Below, piece after piece: positions 19,350-27,977 of a stretch of 64,000 nucleotides of DNA. A program made the translations under genes and the position numbers. Location of the stretch: contig CAVXOW010000004.1 in the NCBI GenBank assembly GCA_963763485.1, positions 310,001 through 374,000 on the forward strand, written 5' to 3'. This DNA comes from CAWCKS01 sp963763485 (GTDB lineage Bacteria > Pseudomonadota > Alphaproteobacteria > Rhizobiales > Xanthobacteraceae). The notes under the pieces were generated by a model. That model did not search any database. It saw only the letters and a list, made by a program, of their open reading frames with translations, and had not been told where the DNA came from. Position 1 is the first letter of the stretch; the number at the start of each line of letters is the position of its first letter.

Positions 19350-20155
19350 TTAAACCTCCAAGTTTGCTCTAACGGGAGGGTTCCGGCTCCGCTTGGTGCT
19401 AACGCACCTCAAGGACAGTTCCCTTAGTTCCCCTACCCCCTGATCGCTTCGCGCTCTTTGGACACCCCCGCACTAGCGCGAGCGACTTGTAGCGAAACTC
19501 CCAGACGGGACGACATCGGGATGCCCCCCTCCGCCGCACCCGAACCATTACCCAAGGCCTATGCACAGGCAATAAAGGAGCGCCGCAAAAGCGGTCGCTG
19601 CGAAGCGTTTCTGGCCATGTGTTGCACAAATAACACTCGCAGCGCCAACGCCGACTCGGGCAACCAACTGATAAAAAAAAGGAATTTTGAACGCCCTGAT
19701 CAGCGAGCATAGCTCGGACCCAGTGTCGATTTCGGGCACCTTGTTGAACAAATCAGCTCGGAAAACCGAATCGCAACGCGAGAATCAGAGGCTCGCCACA
19801 GGGTTATTTGAGGTAACCAGGTAACGCACGGAACCGGATTCGCGGGACTTTCTCAACTGCGAGCAAGGCTGATACAGCCAAGAGAACCGCGACGATCACA
19901 AAACAGCGGTTGGGACTTCGGCCGCGCCGAACCGCGTGAACGATACAGCGAAGGATGGCGCCCGAGAGATTCGAAACGATCGCGGGCTCGCGCTGACCAA
20001 ACCGCATCATCGACATGCATCCACCAGACGACCGCCGATTGACCGAGCAGCGTTTCACTGCACCCGCTGAATCTCCTGATGCCATTGCATTGCCAACGCG
20101 GCGCATCCGTGCGTACTGCCGCGCGCACCGAAGACAAAGATTTTGATCGAGCAAG
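19350..20155. other. 800-base gap without a supported gene
   Basis: This holds the porin 2 leader and the region before the polytopic membrane protein. Short frames exist on both strands but show no ribosome binding site, family motif or sensible composition. The base composition is less GC-rich in places (AAAAAAAAGGAATTTTG at about 19673-19689). A regulatory RNA or a degraded gene cannot be excluded from sequence alone. Confidence 0.4.
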
Positions 20156-21700
20156 ATGCGCAAATTCATCCAAAGCGCCGGGTCGAACTTCGATCGTTCC
20201 ACGCTCGAGTCCGCGCTTGCGATGGGCGTCCTGATCGCGGCCAGCGCGCTGGTATGGGGCTGGCGTCATCGTTCGGGATCCGTCGACATGCCCCTGCACT
20301 ACGCGGTGGTCGAATACATCGCGGAACAGTGGCATTGGCCCTCGCTCACCGTCTCGTACATGAACGGCATGAACCAGTACCCGCCGCTGTCGCACACCGT
20401 GGCAGCCATCACGGGGGTGCTGTGCGGCTCGCCGATCCTGGGGCTGCATCTCGTCAGCACTGCGAGCGCCATCATCGTGCTCGCCATCCTTTTCCTGCTG
20501 CTGCGTTTTCACGACGCTCAAGCAACCATCGTTGCGACGGCAGCCGTTGCCACCCTGCTCAGCGTTTTCGAGAATACGCGTGCGTTCCTGAGCCAGGAGA
20601 TCGTTTCAAATTTCTTCTTTCCCCAGCTGTTTGGCGAGATGTGTGTATTCGTGCTCGTTTGGCTGCGATCACGCTTTGCCCTGACGTTGTTTGCTGAAAT
20701 CTCGACCGCACTCGCCGCAACGTTCGTGCTTGGCTGGGTCTATCCCATCGCAGCGGTGCAACTCGGCGCCGTCGCCGTGGTCTGGCGGATCCTGCAAACG
20801 ACGTCGAACTGGTATGCCCAGCGACGTTTGAGCCCGCGCGACGTCATCGCGTTCGCATGTCTCGCTGTCGGCATCCCACTTGCAATCGCACTGCATCCCC
20901 GATTTGCAACAGTGGCCACTCTGGCGAACAACGAGGGGTGGATCATGGTGCGGATTCCCGGCGTGCTGGTGATTCCGGCCACCGGACTTCTGCTTGGCCT
21001 GACCGCGGTGCTCGGCATCATCGTCATTCGTGGAAGAGTCATTCGAGAAAAATTTGGCCTGCGCGCGCCCGATGCGTTCGTGGCCCTCTGTGGCGGCATC
21101 GCCGGCGCCTCGCTGGCGCAGGAGGCGGCATTCTATTTGTTCGGGCTCGGTTCCAGATATGGCATCTACAAACACATCTTTGCCGTATCCACGCTGCTTG
21201 TCAGTGCTGTAGTCGTTTGCGCAATTCACTTCGCGCGATACCGCCTGCCATCGACAGGCAACTCAAGAACCGAACGGCTGGCGCATCTCGCCTTTGCCCC
21301 GGCGGCCCTGATCGTGCTGCTTGCCAATGCCCCTCCCTGGCACGGGGAATGGATGGGGCCGATGGTCCGAGCCGAGACGTTTTACCGCTCTGCCCTTGCC
21401 CAGCATCCCGATGCGAAAGGACACGCCGTGGTGTTGGCTGACGGCAAGATCGACCAGTTCGGCTTCTCGATGGGTATCATTCATCTCTCGATGGAGGATA
21501 CGTTGAAGCTGCTCTACGCGAACAATGCGACACCGCAGCAACGCAAGGAGCTGATCGAACAAACGCCTGTTGCCTACGTGTTCGTGCGGGCCGGCGATGT
21601 GGCAAATCCGGCTTGCATTGTCGCATCCGATCCGCGCAGGGAATTTGCAATGATCAGATACGGATGCCAGGTCCCGGGCGCCGGCAACACGCCGCTTTAG
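20156..21700 (+). CDS. Polytopic membrane protein, possibly GT-C-like
   Basis: The 514-residue protein has about ten or more hydrophobic helices (for example AMGVLIAASALVWGW, IIVLAILFLLL, AAVQLGAVAVVW, LLLGLTAVLGIIVI). A first-loop Asp follows helix 1 in RSGSVDMPLHYAVVEYI, and the short hydrophilic C-terminus has VVLADGKIDQFGFSMG. Topology recalls membrane glycosyltransferases of the GT-C fold, but I recognise no decisive motif. It precedes an acyltransferase and a GT9-like protein in the same direction, so a role in surface polysaccharide synthesis is inferred. Confidence 0.55.
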   Translation: MRKFIQSAGSNFDRSTLESALAMGVLIAASALVWGWRHRSGSVDMPLHYAVVEYIAEQWHWPSLTVSYMNGMNQYPPLSHTVAAITGVLCGSPILGLHLVSTASAIIVLAILFLLLRFHDAQATIVATAAVATLLSVFENTRAFLSQEIVSNFFFPQLFGEMCVFVLVWLRSRFALTLFAEISTALAATFVLGWVYPIAAVQLGAVAVVWRILQTTSNWYAQRRLSPRDVIAFACLAVGIPLAIALHPRFATVATLANNEGWIMVRIPGVLVIPATGLLLGLTAVLGIIVIRGRVIREKFGLRAPDAFVALCGGIAGASLAQEAAFYLFGLGSRYGIYKHIFAVSTLLVSAVVVCAIHFARYRLPSTGNSRTERLAHLAFAPAALIVLLANAPPWHGEWMGPMVRAETFYRSALAQHPDAKGHAVVLADGKIDQFGFSMGIIHLSMEDTLKLLYANNATPQQRKELIEQTPVAYVFVRAGDVANPACIVASDPRREFAMIRYGCQVPGAGNTPL

Positions 21701-21833
21701 GCTGATCATACGATGTTTCGCCAGAAGTGATGATCGATGCTCTCGACCGAGAAAGAATGGATTGGAAAGCCGACCTCGAAGTCGGTAGACCGCTTTCGGG
21801 TCAGCATCAGATCAAGCGGAATTGTTGGCGGGA

Positions 21834-23102
21834 ATGCCTGAAGTGACCGGCGCACAACCGGAAGCAAAGCGAGAGAGCTACTTCGCATATATCGACGGGC
21901 TGCGAGCGGTTTCGATCATCGCCGTCGTGATGTTTCACATGGATCCGCGCCTGCTGCCAAGCGGCTTCGCCGGCGTGGATGTGTTCTTTGTCGTTTCGGG
22001 CTTCATCATCAGCGGATCGCTTCACGGCCGGAGCTTCGCCGGCCTGTTCGATCTGTTCGTAACGTTCTACGCGAGGCGCTTCCGCCGGATTGTTCCGGCC
22101 CTGTTGTTCATGCTGGTCGTCACCTGCGCGCTCGACGTGCTGTTCGTACCGGAGGGCTTCCTGTCGGGCGGAGCGCGCCGGGCGGCCTCGGCGGCGTTCT
22201 TCGGCTTCTCCAACTTCCGGCTGGCGTTCGGCACCGACTACTTCTTTCCGCTCGCCGAGTACAACCCGTTTACGCACACCTGGTCGCTCGCGGTCGAAGA
22301 GCAGTTCTACGTCATCTTCCCCTTCATCTATCTCCTGCTCACGACGCGCCGCACGGCCAATCTCGCGCTGGTCGTCCTGCTCGCCCTTTGCGCCGGCTCG
22401 TTCGTCTACGGCTGGTTCGAGCCGCGCATGGACTTCAATCTCGGTTTCTACTCGAGCCCGGCCAGATTTTGGGAGATCGGATCGGGTGTCCTGCTTTACG
22501 CCTTGTTTGCGCGAACAGGGCGTTTTCGTCCGCCACTGTCGCGCGAAATCTGGCTGCTGTCGTCCGCTGGCGCGCTGCTGTTGCTTGCCGCGTTTATCGT
22601 GGGCAGCCCACAGGCCTATCCAATTCCCGGTGCGCTGCTTCCCGTCGCGGGCGCGCTCTGCATGATCGTGGCGCTGCATGGCCGCGTGCCGGTCTCAATC
22701 GTCGGCAAAGCGTTGACCAGCAGGCCGATGATCTGGATCGGCCTGGTCTCATATTCGCTCTATCTCTGGCACTGGCCGGTGTTCTCGTTGTTTCGCTGGA
22801 CGGTCGGCTTCAGCGAGGTCTGGCAGAAGGCGCTCGCGCTGCTGGTGGCGATCGCGATGACCCTCATATCGTACCGATATGTCGAGCTCCCGATCCGGTA
22901 CGCTGAATGGCTGCAGGCGCCGCGCCGCGCGGTCCCCGTTTTTCTCGGCGTGATCGCCCTGTTGTGGTGGGCCGACGACCGGCTGTTCGCCAACGCGCGC
23001 CACATCTCCGCGAGCACGGTGACGCGGCACCGCGATGTCTGGTTCGCTCCGAGCCCGCCCCCGGCGCAAAGCGGATGCCGCATCGAAGCGCACCGGATTT
23101 AA
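21834..23102 (+). CDS. OafA/YrhL-type membrane acyltransferase (acyltransferase 3 domain)
   Basis: The acyltransferase 3 domain moves acetyl or other acyl groups onto surface glycans. It opens with YIDGLRAVSIIAVVMFHM, then the Arg-rich ARRFRRIVPALL, HTWSLAVEEQFY and the late YSLYLWHWPVF, with about ten membrane helices. The frame stops at TAA 23100, but the same frame continues into an SGNH domain (next entry), so the real protein is probably the full OafA-SGNH fusion. ATG 21834 is preferred over TTG 21822. Confidence 0.85.
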   Translation: MPEVTGAQPEAKRESYFAYIDGLRAVSIIAVVMFHMDPRLLPSGFAGVDVFFVVSGFIISGSLHGRSFAGLFDLFVTFYARRFRRIVPALLFMLVVTCALDVLFVPEGFLSGGARRAASAAFFGFSNFRLAFGTDYFFPLAEYNPFTHTWSLAVEEQFYVIFPFIYLLLTTRRTANLALVVLLALCAGSFVYGWFEPRMDFNLGFYSSPARFWEIGSGVLLYALFARTGRFRPPLSREIWLLSSAGALLLLAAFIVGSPQAYPIPGALLPVAGALCMIVALHGRVPVSIVGKALTSRPMIWIGLVSYSLYLWHWPVFSLFRWTVGFSEVWQKALALLVAIAMTLISYRYVELPIRYAEWLQAPRRAVPVFLGVIALLWWADDRLFANARHISASTVTRHRDVWFAPSPPPAQSGCRIEAHRI

Positions 23103-23876
23103 CTGGCCGATTCCGCGGTTGAAGAACTGACACCAAAGGATTGCGGGGCCCCGCGGGCTCATGCGGTCTTCGCCATCGGCGACAGTCATGCCCTGAGCTA
23201 CCGTCCGATGCTGGTCGAATACGCGCTTCGCACCGGCTCGCCGGTCACGCTGTACAACATCTCTTGCGGCTTTCCGAAGACCTTCCTGCCACGCGGCGAC
23301 TGTACGGCGATCGACGATGCAATCATCGCCGACGTCGGGCAGCGTGCAAGGCCTGGTGACGTGGCGTTTCTTGCCTCATTGCGCGTGCCGCGCTTCCGCA
23401 ACCAGTGGGATGCCAGCGAGCTTGACACGTCAGTCGAGTGGCGCGCCGGAGAACAGCACTTCTCAACTGCCGTCGATGAGTTTGCCGCGATGCTGCAGAA
23501 GATGACCGGCGCGGGCGTGCGCGTTGTTTTCGAACTGCCGAAGCCGATTTTCAAGATTCCGCTGTTTCGCTGTGCCGACTGGTTCAACCGAAACAATCCG
23601 GCATGTTCGGGGGGCGCCGAGCTCGACCGCGTGTTCCTGCTCGACTATCGGCGGCCGGTGCTCGTTTTCGCCGACGCCCTGCGGGCGCGGGTTGCGGGCT
23701 TCTCGACATGGGATCCGTTTCCCTTGCTGTGCCCGGGCGAGCAGTGCTCGATGTGGCGCGAGGGCCAGCCGTTGTTCTTCGATGGCGACCACGTGACGTA
23801 TTTCGCCAATATGCTGCTCGCAGATGATTTCATTGCGACCGTGCAAGCACCTCCGAACGAAGCCGGCCGACAGTAG
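23103..23876 (+). pseudogene. SGNH-domain part of the acyltransferase, separated by an in-frame TAA
   Basis: Reading straight on from the stop in the same frame gives AVFAIGDSHALSYRPM, the SGNH block I with its nucleophilic Ser, and later DGDHVTYFAN, the block with the catalytic Asp and His. No ATG, GTG or TTG exists in this frame before the GDSH block; the first ATG, at 23208, would leave out the nucleophile. The domain therefore makes sense only as the C-terminal half of the upstream gene. Either a real nonsense mutation or a base error created the TAA. Confidence 0.7.
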
Positions 23877-24027
23877 TCAACTTCGGCGATGGGCTTGCGG
23901 CGCAATGCGCGCCACGTCTTCGCGACGGCCTTTGCGAGGCCAGAATCTTGCTGTTAACGCAGGATAATTCGGCTATCTGTGACTTCGCTGGCCACGCGCA
24001 TCAGGGCTTTAAGGAACTTTCAGACCC

Positions 24028-25590
24028 ATGGGATTCGGCGTCGAACTCGACCAGGCGAATGCGCTGCTCGGCGCCGGCCGCACACCCGAGGCGATCGCGT
24101 TGTTGTCGCGCGTCGTCGCCAAACGGCCGCGTGAAGCGCGCGCGCTGCACATGCTCGGCGTCGCGCATGCCCAACGCGGCGAGCACGGCCGCGCGCAGGA
24201 GCTGCTCGCGCGCGCCAGCCGCGAGGCGCCGCGCGACGCTTCGATCCTGACCGACCTCGCGACCTTGCTCGTGATGACCAACCGCTCGGCCGATGCCCTG
24301 CCCGTGCTCGACAAAGCACTGACGCTGCAGCCGGGACTGCGGCAAGCGTCGTTCTACCGCGGTGTTGCGCTGAAGAACCTCAGCCGGCCACAAGAGGCGC
24401 TTGCGACATTCGACCAGCTCACCGCGGCCGAGCCGGGCAATACGCTGTTTCAGCACAATCGCGCGTCGCTCCTGATCCAGTTCGATCGCCTCGATGAGGC
24501 TGCCGCCATCGTCGAGAAGTTGCTGGCCCAGCAGCCCAATGCACCGCCGGTGCTGCAGCTGAAATCTCTGGTGCTCGCCGGACAGGGCCGCCTCACCGAG
24601 GCGGTCGCGACCTGCGATCGAATCCTCGCACTCAATCCGCAAGCCGAAGAGTCGCGCTACAACCGCGGCGTCTTCAAGTTGCGCGCCGGCGATTTCGCAG
24701 GCGGCTGGCTCGACTACGAGAGCCGCTGGAAGCGTCCCGGTTTCAAGCTCACCTCTCCTGCACCAAACGTGCCGACCTGGACCGGCGAACCGCTTGCCGG
24801 CAAAAGCCTGTTGGTGTTCGCCGAGCAGGGATTTGGCGACGCCATGCATTTCGGGCGCTACGCGCCGCTCGCCGCTGCGCTTGGCGCCGAGGTGACGTTC
24901 CATGTGCCGCGGCGGCTGGTTGCGCTGATGCAGACCTTGTCGGACAAGGTGCGGGTCGTTGGAGCGATCGATCCTGCGCAGAGATTCGACTACCAAATTC
25001 CGCTGCTCAGCATGCCGCTGCGGCTCGGCACCGATCTTTCGAACATGCCAGACAAGGTGCCGTATCTCGCGGCCGAGGGCGAGCGCGTCGGCCGCTGGCG
25101 CGAGGCTATCGGCGCGACCGGCTACAGGATCGGCATCGCCTGGCAGGGCAATCCGGAGGCCGAATTCGACAAGAGCCGGTCCATGCGGTTGCGTGAATTC
25201 TTTCCGGTGTCGCGGGTCGACGGCGTGCGGCTGATCTCGCTGCAGAAGAATTTTGGCGCAGAGCAACTGCAGGACTTGCCGCCGGAGATGAAGGTCGAGA
25301 CACTCGGCGGTGATTTCGATGCCGGCCCGGACGCCTTCCTCGACACCGCCGCGATCATGCAACATCTCGACGCCGTGATTGCGCCGAATACGGCGATCGC
25401 GCATCTGGCTGGCGCGCTGGCGCGGCCTGTCCTTATTCCGCTCGACAGCAATTCCGACTGGCGCTGGCTCACCGGGCGCACCGACAGTCCGTGGTACCCG
25501 ACAGCGCGACTGTTTCGCCAACAGACACCCGGCGCGTGGGCCGAAGTGTTCGCTGACATCGCAGACGATGTGAGATCGCGGCTCGCATGA
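24028..25590 (+). CDS. TPR protein with GT9-like glycosyltransferase C-terminal domain
   Basis: About 230 N-terminal residues form TPR repeats (EAIALLSRVVAKRPREARAL, DALPVLDKALTLQPG, EAVATCDRILALNPQ). The C-terminal half looks like the heptosyltransferase (GT9) superfamily: LLVFAEQGFGDAMHFGRY, YRIGIAWQGNP and the nucleotide-sugar site IAPNTAIAHLAGALARPVL. Such TPR-GT9 fusions are common in Bradyrhizobium; acceptor and sugar are unknown. The stop overlaps the next gene by four bases (ATGA at 25587). Confidence 0.8.
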   Translation: MGFGVELDQANALLGAGRTPEAIALLSRVVAKRPREARALHMLGVAHAQRGEHGRAQELLARASREAPRDASILTDLATLLVMTNRSADALPVLDKALTLQPGLRQASFYRGVALKNLSRPQEALATFDQLTAAEPGNTLFQHNRASLLIQFDRLDEAAAIVEKLLAQQPNAPPVLQLKSLVLAGQGRLTEAVATCDRILALNPQAEESRYNRGVFKLRAGDFAGGWLDYESRWKRPGFKLTSPAPNVPTWTGEPLAGKSLLVFAEQGFGDAMHFGRYAPLAAALGAEVTFHVPRRLVALMQTLSDKVRVVGAIDPAQRFDYQIPLLSMPLRLGTDLSNMPDKVPYLAAEGERVGRWREAIGATGYRIGIAWQGNPEAEFDKSRSMRLREFFPVSRVDGVRLISLQKNFGAEQLQDLPPEMKVETLGGDFDAGPDAFLDTAAIMQHLDAVIAPNTAIAHLAGALARPVLIPLDSNSDWRWLTGRTDSPWYPTARLFRQQTPGAWAEVFADIADDVRSRLA

Positions 25591-25997
25591 CGGCGCCGGC
25601 GACCAGCACCCCGCTCGTGCCAGTCTCCTGGGGCGAACTGCTCGACAAGATCTCGATCCTGCAGATCAAGTCGGAGCGCGTGCGCTCAGCCGACGCGCAG
25701 AAGAACATCCGCGCCGAACTCGACCGGCTCTCGGCCGTCGCCGCCGAACGGTTGCGCGACGATGCGCGGCTGCAGGCGGCCTGCCATCGCCTGAAAGCGA
25801 TCAACGAAAAGCTGTGGGACATCGAGGACCGCATCCGCGACAAGGAGCGCGCCAAGACCTTCGATGCCGACTTTGTCGAGCTGGCGCGCGGCGTCTATCA
25901 CTCAAATGACGAGCGTGCGGCGATCAAGCGCGAGATCAACCTCTACGCCGGCTCGGAGCTGATCGAGGAGAAGCAGTACTCGGACTATGGCCGTTAG
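25587..25997 (+). CDS. DUF6165 family protein
   Basis: A 136-residue soluble helical protein opening with PVSWGELLDKISILQIKSERV and ending EEKQYSDYGR. It is translationally coupled to the TPR-GT9 gene. Proteins of this family are found beside glycan genes, and a role in that pathway is inferred only from position. No catalytic motif is evident. Confidence 0.75.
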   Translation: MTAPATSTPLVPVSWGELLDKISILQIKSERVRSADAQKNIRAELDRLSAVAAERLRDDARLQAACHRLKAINEKLWDIEDRIRDKERAKTFDADFVELARGVYHSNDERAAIKREINLYAGSELIEEKQYSDYGR

Positions 25998-26002
25998 CTA
26001 GA

Positions 26003-26242
26003 TCAGCCGCTGCGCGACGACGTCTCGGGCGTCTCGGGCACGAAGCCGGTGCGGACGCGGCGGGCCTGGGTCAGCGCGCGGCGCACGCCGATATCGTCCG
26101 AACCCTCGTCGAACGTGATCATGCGGTAGCAGTGCGGGCACTGCGTCTGGTAGCCGGAGCGCAAATTGCGCGCGCGCTCGCGAAACGAGTTCTTGCACTT
26201 CGTGCAGCTCACCTTGATGCGGTCGTCGGTCGTAGCGCTCAT
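26003..26242 (-). CDS. Small zinc-ribbon protein
   Basis: The product of about 79 residues has two CxxC pairs, VSCTKCKNSFRERAR and QTQCPHCYRMITFD, as in MJ0042-type zinc ribbons, and a basic C-terminal part (RRALTQARRVRTGFVPETPE). It probably binds zinc and nucleic acid or protein; the role is unknown. An ATG at 26296 would add 18 residues; neither start has a good ribosome binding site. It converges on the DUF6165 gene with a gap of only 5 bases. Confidence 0.75.
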   Translation of the reverse strand: MSATTDDRIKVSCTKCKNSFRERARNLRSGYQTQCPHCYRMITFDEGSDDIGVRRALTQARRVRTGFVPETPETSSRSG

Positions 26243-26317
26243 ACGGGGATTGTTGCCGCCGAACGTGAAGGAAACCTTACCGGCCGGCACCGCCATTGGT
26301 TCAAAGCGCTATTGATT

Positions 26318-26416
26318 GAGCATGATCTCCGCGCAAACGCTTCGCGTTTGTCGCGAGGGAAAACCGGCATCCACCCTCGGGTCAAGCCCGAGGGCATGCT
26401 TTTCCGGATCATGCTC
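26318..26416. repeat. MITE-like palindromic repeat with 10-base inverted ends
   Basis: The ends GAGCATGATC (26318-26327) and GATCATGCTC (26407-26416) are perfect inverted repeats. Two internal hairpins are present: GCAAACGC/GCGTTTGT at about 26333-26351 and CCCTCGGG/CCCGAGGG at 26374-26394. The element shares its ends and the GGAAAACCGG and TTCCGGATCATGCT segments with the short copy at 1135-1183. It lies between two minus-strand genes and may form a processed or terminating RNA structure. Confidence 0.75.
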
Positions 26417-26425
26417 CGCACAGCA

Positions 26426-26953
26426 TCAAGCCGGTGCCTTGATCTTGAAAGTCTCGCGATAGTGCGCGCGATCGGCCTCATCCGACTTGGCGTAGCAGGT
26501 GCCCCTGCCCTGGCGCGGCTGACCGCTGCCGCGCCGGCGCAGCACGTTGCCCATCGCCTGCATCGCCGTGGTCGCCATCGGCGCCAGCAGTTCGCGCAGG
26601 TGCGTGCAGCCGAGCGCGCCGCCGACGCGCTTGCGCACCTCGCCCTGCCAGCCTGCGCCGATCTTCACCCCGACCAACTCCTTCATCGGATCGATCGCCA
26701 ACGGACAGGCGCCTTGCGGATAGGCGTCCATCGCCGAGCAGATATCGCGGATGACGAAGTCGGTATCGATCGTGAGCCGCACCCACATGTTGTGCATGGG
26801 GGCGCCGGCCTTGCCGCGCTCGGTGTCGTAGGTCTTGACGTCGGTCATGTTGGCGTCGATGTCCCACAAGCCGTCCTGGCGTTCGAAGGCTTCACAGACG
26901 ATACGGCGGGTGTGGACGTGGCTGCGGGCGACGGTGGCTTGCGGAAGCGGCAT
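26426..26953 (-). CDS. DUF2889 family protein
   Basis: The 175-residue product has the DUF2889 pattern: TRRIVCEAFERQDGLWDIDA, then MHNMWVRLTIDTDFVIRDI, and GCTHLRELLAPMATTAMQ. The function is not known. ATG 26953 starts at the conserved MPLPQATVARSHVHTRR; the frame extends upstream to 27052 but into the IclR gene. It lies 40 bases downstream of the IclR regulator in the same direction, so the two may be cotranscribed. Confidence 0.8.
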   Translation of the reverse strand: MPLPQATVARSHVHTRRIVCEAFERQDGLWDIDANMTDVKTYDTERGKAGAPMHNMWVRLTIDTDFVIRDICSAMDAYPQGACPLAIDPMKELVGVKIGAGWQGEVRKRVGGALGCTHLRELLAPMATTAMQAMGNVLRRRGSGQPRQGRGTCYAKSDEADRAHYRETFKIKAPA

Positions 26954-26993
26954 TTCAGGAAATATTCCGTGCTGTTGTTCTTGATTGAGAGAG

Positions 26994-27734
26994 TTACGAC
27001 CCGCGAAAGGAGTCGCCGGCCTGCGTGCAGGCGTTGAGCACCTGGTCGGCAAGGCTTTCCATGCGCTGCTTCGTCAGGCGCTCGGCGGGACCGGCGAGCG
27101 CGATCGCCGCGACGGCTATGCCGTCGCGGCCGAGGATCGCGGCAGCGAGGCTGTTGATGCCGTTGCTCCAGCCGCTCTCGGTCCAGGTGAAGCCCTGCTG
27201 CCGGATCGTTGCGAACTCCTTCAGCAAGGCGGCGAGCTTGACCTCCTTGCCGCGCGGATGGTTGGTGCGAAACTCGTCGAACAGTTTCTCGACATGCGGC
27301 ACGTGCGCGAGCTGCACGCGGCCTGACGCCGGGAAGAACGCCGGCACGCGATGGCCCGGCGTCGGCATGATGCGGACCGGCACCGGCGCCTTGATCTGGT
27401 CGAGGTAGATGTTGTCGATGCCGTCGAGGATGGTGAGGTGCACCGTCTCCTGGGTTTGCTGGTGCAGCATCTGCATGAACGGACGCGCGGCACGCACCAC
27501 GGGATGGCGCGTCACCACCTTCATGCCGAGCTCCCACAACTTCAGCGTCGGCTCGTAACGGCTGGTGGCGGTGTCCTTCTGCACGTAACCCAGCGCAAGC
27601 AACGTGGTCAGGGTGCGATGCACGTTGCTCTTCTCGAGCCCCATTTCCTTGGCCATCGCCGTGACGCCGACCGGGGCATCGGCCTGCGCCATACGATTGA
27701 GAAGCTTCAGTCCCTTGGCGATCGTGGTGTCCAT
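26994..27734 (-). CDS. IclR family transcriptional regulator
   Basis: The 246-residue protein has an N-terminal winged helix (GLKLLNRMAQADAPVGVTAM, LEKSNVHRTLTTLLALGYV) and the C-terminal IclR effector domain (GINSLAAAILGRDGIAVAAI). It faces the CoA-transferase operon across a 243-base divergent gap, so it most likely controls that catabolic operon and itself. An effector could be an acid or CoA ester from the pathway. Confidence 0.88.
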   Translation of the reverse strand: MDTTIAKGLKLLNRMAQADAPVGVTAMAKEMGLEKSNVHRTLTTLLALGYVQKDTATSRYEPTLKLWELGMKVVTRHPVVRAARPFMQMLHQQTQETVHLTILDGIDNIYLDQIKAPVPVRIMPTPGHRVPAFFPASGRVQLAHVPHVEKLFDEFRTNHPRGKEVKLAALLKEFATIRQQGFTWTESGWSNGINSLAAAILGRDGIAVAAIALAGPAERLTKQRMESLADQVLNACTQAGDSFRGS

Positions 27735-27977
27735 CGATGCTCTTTATAACAAAGTTCTGAATGATGGAACATGCTTCCACAAACGCATACGGCTTTGCAA
27801 TAGGCTCGCCGTTGTTTCGCCCTTGGTCGCCTTGACAGCGTTAACGGTGCGCGCGACGCTCAATCGGAACGGGGTTCCAGATAACAGAACAAACAACAAC
27901 GAACCTGATGCGGGCCCGAGGTTGCCTTGCGCGCCTTTGCCCCAAGGAACCCGTGAAGACTGCGCAAAGGACACGTG

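Noticed and set aside
24001..25521. A 506-codon minus-strand frame antisense to the TPR-GT9 gene
   Set aside because: The plus strand has clear TPR and GT9 motifs; the antisense product has biased composition and no motif.
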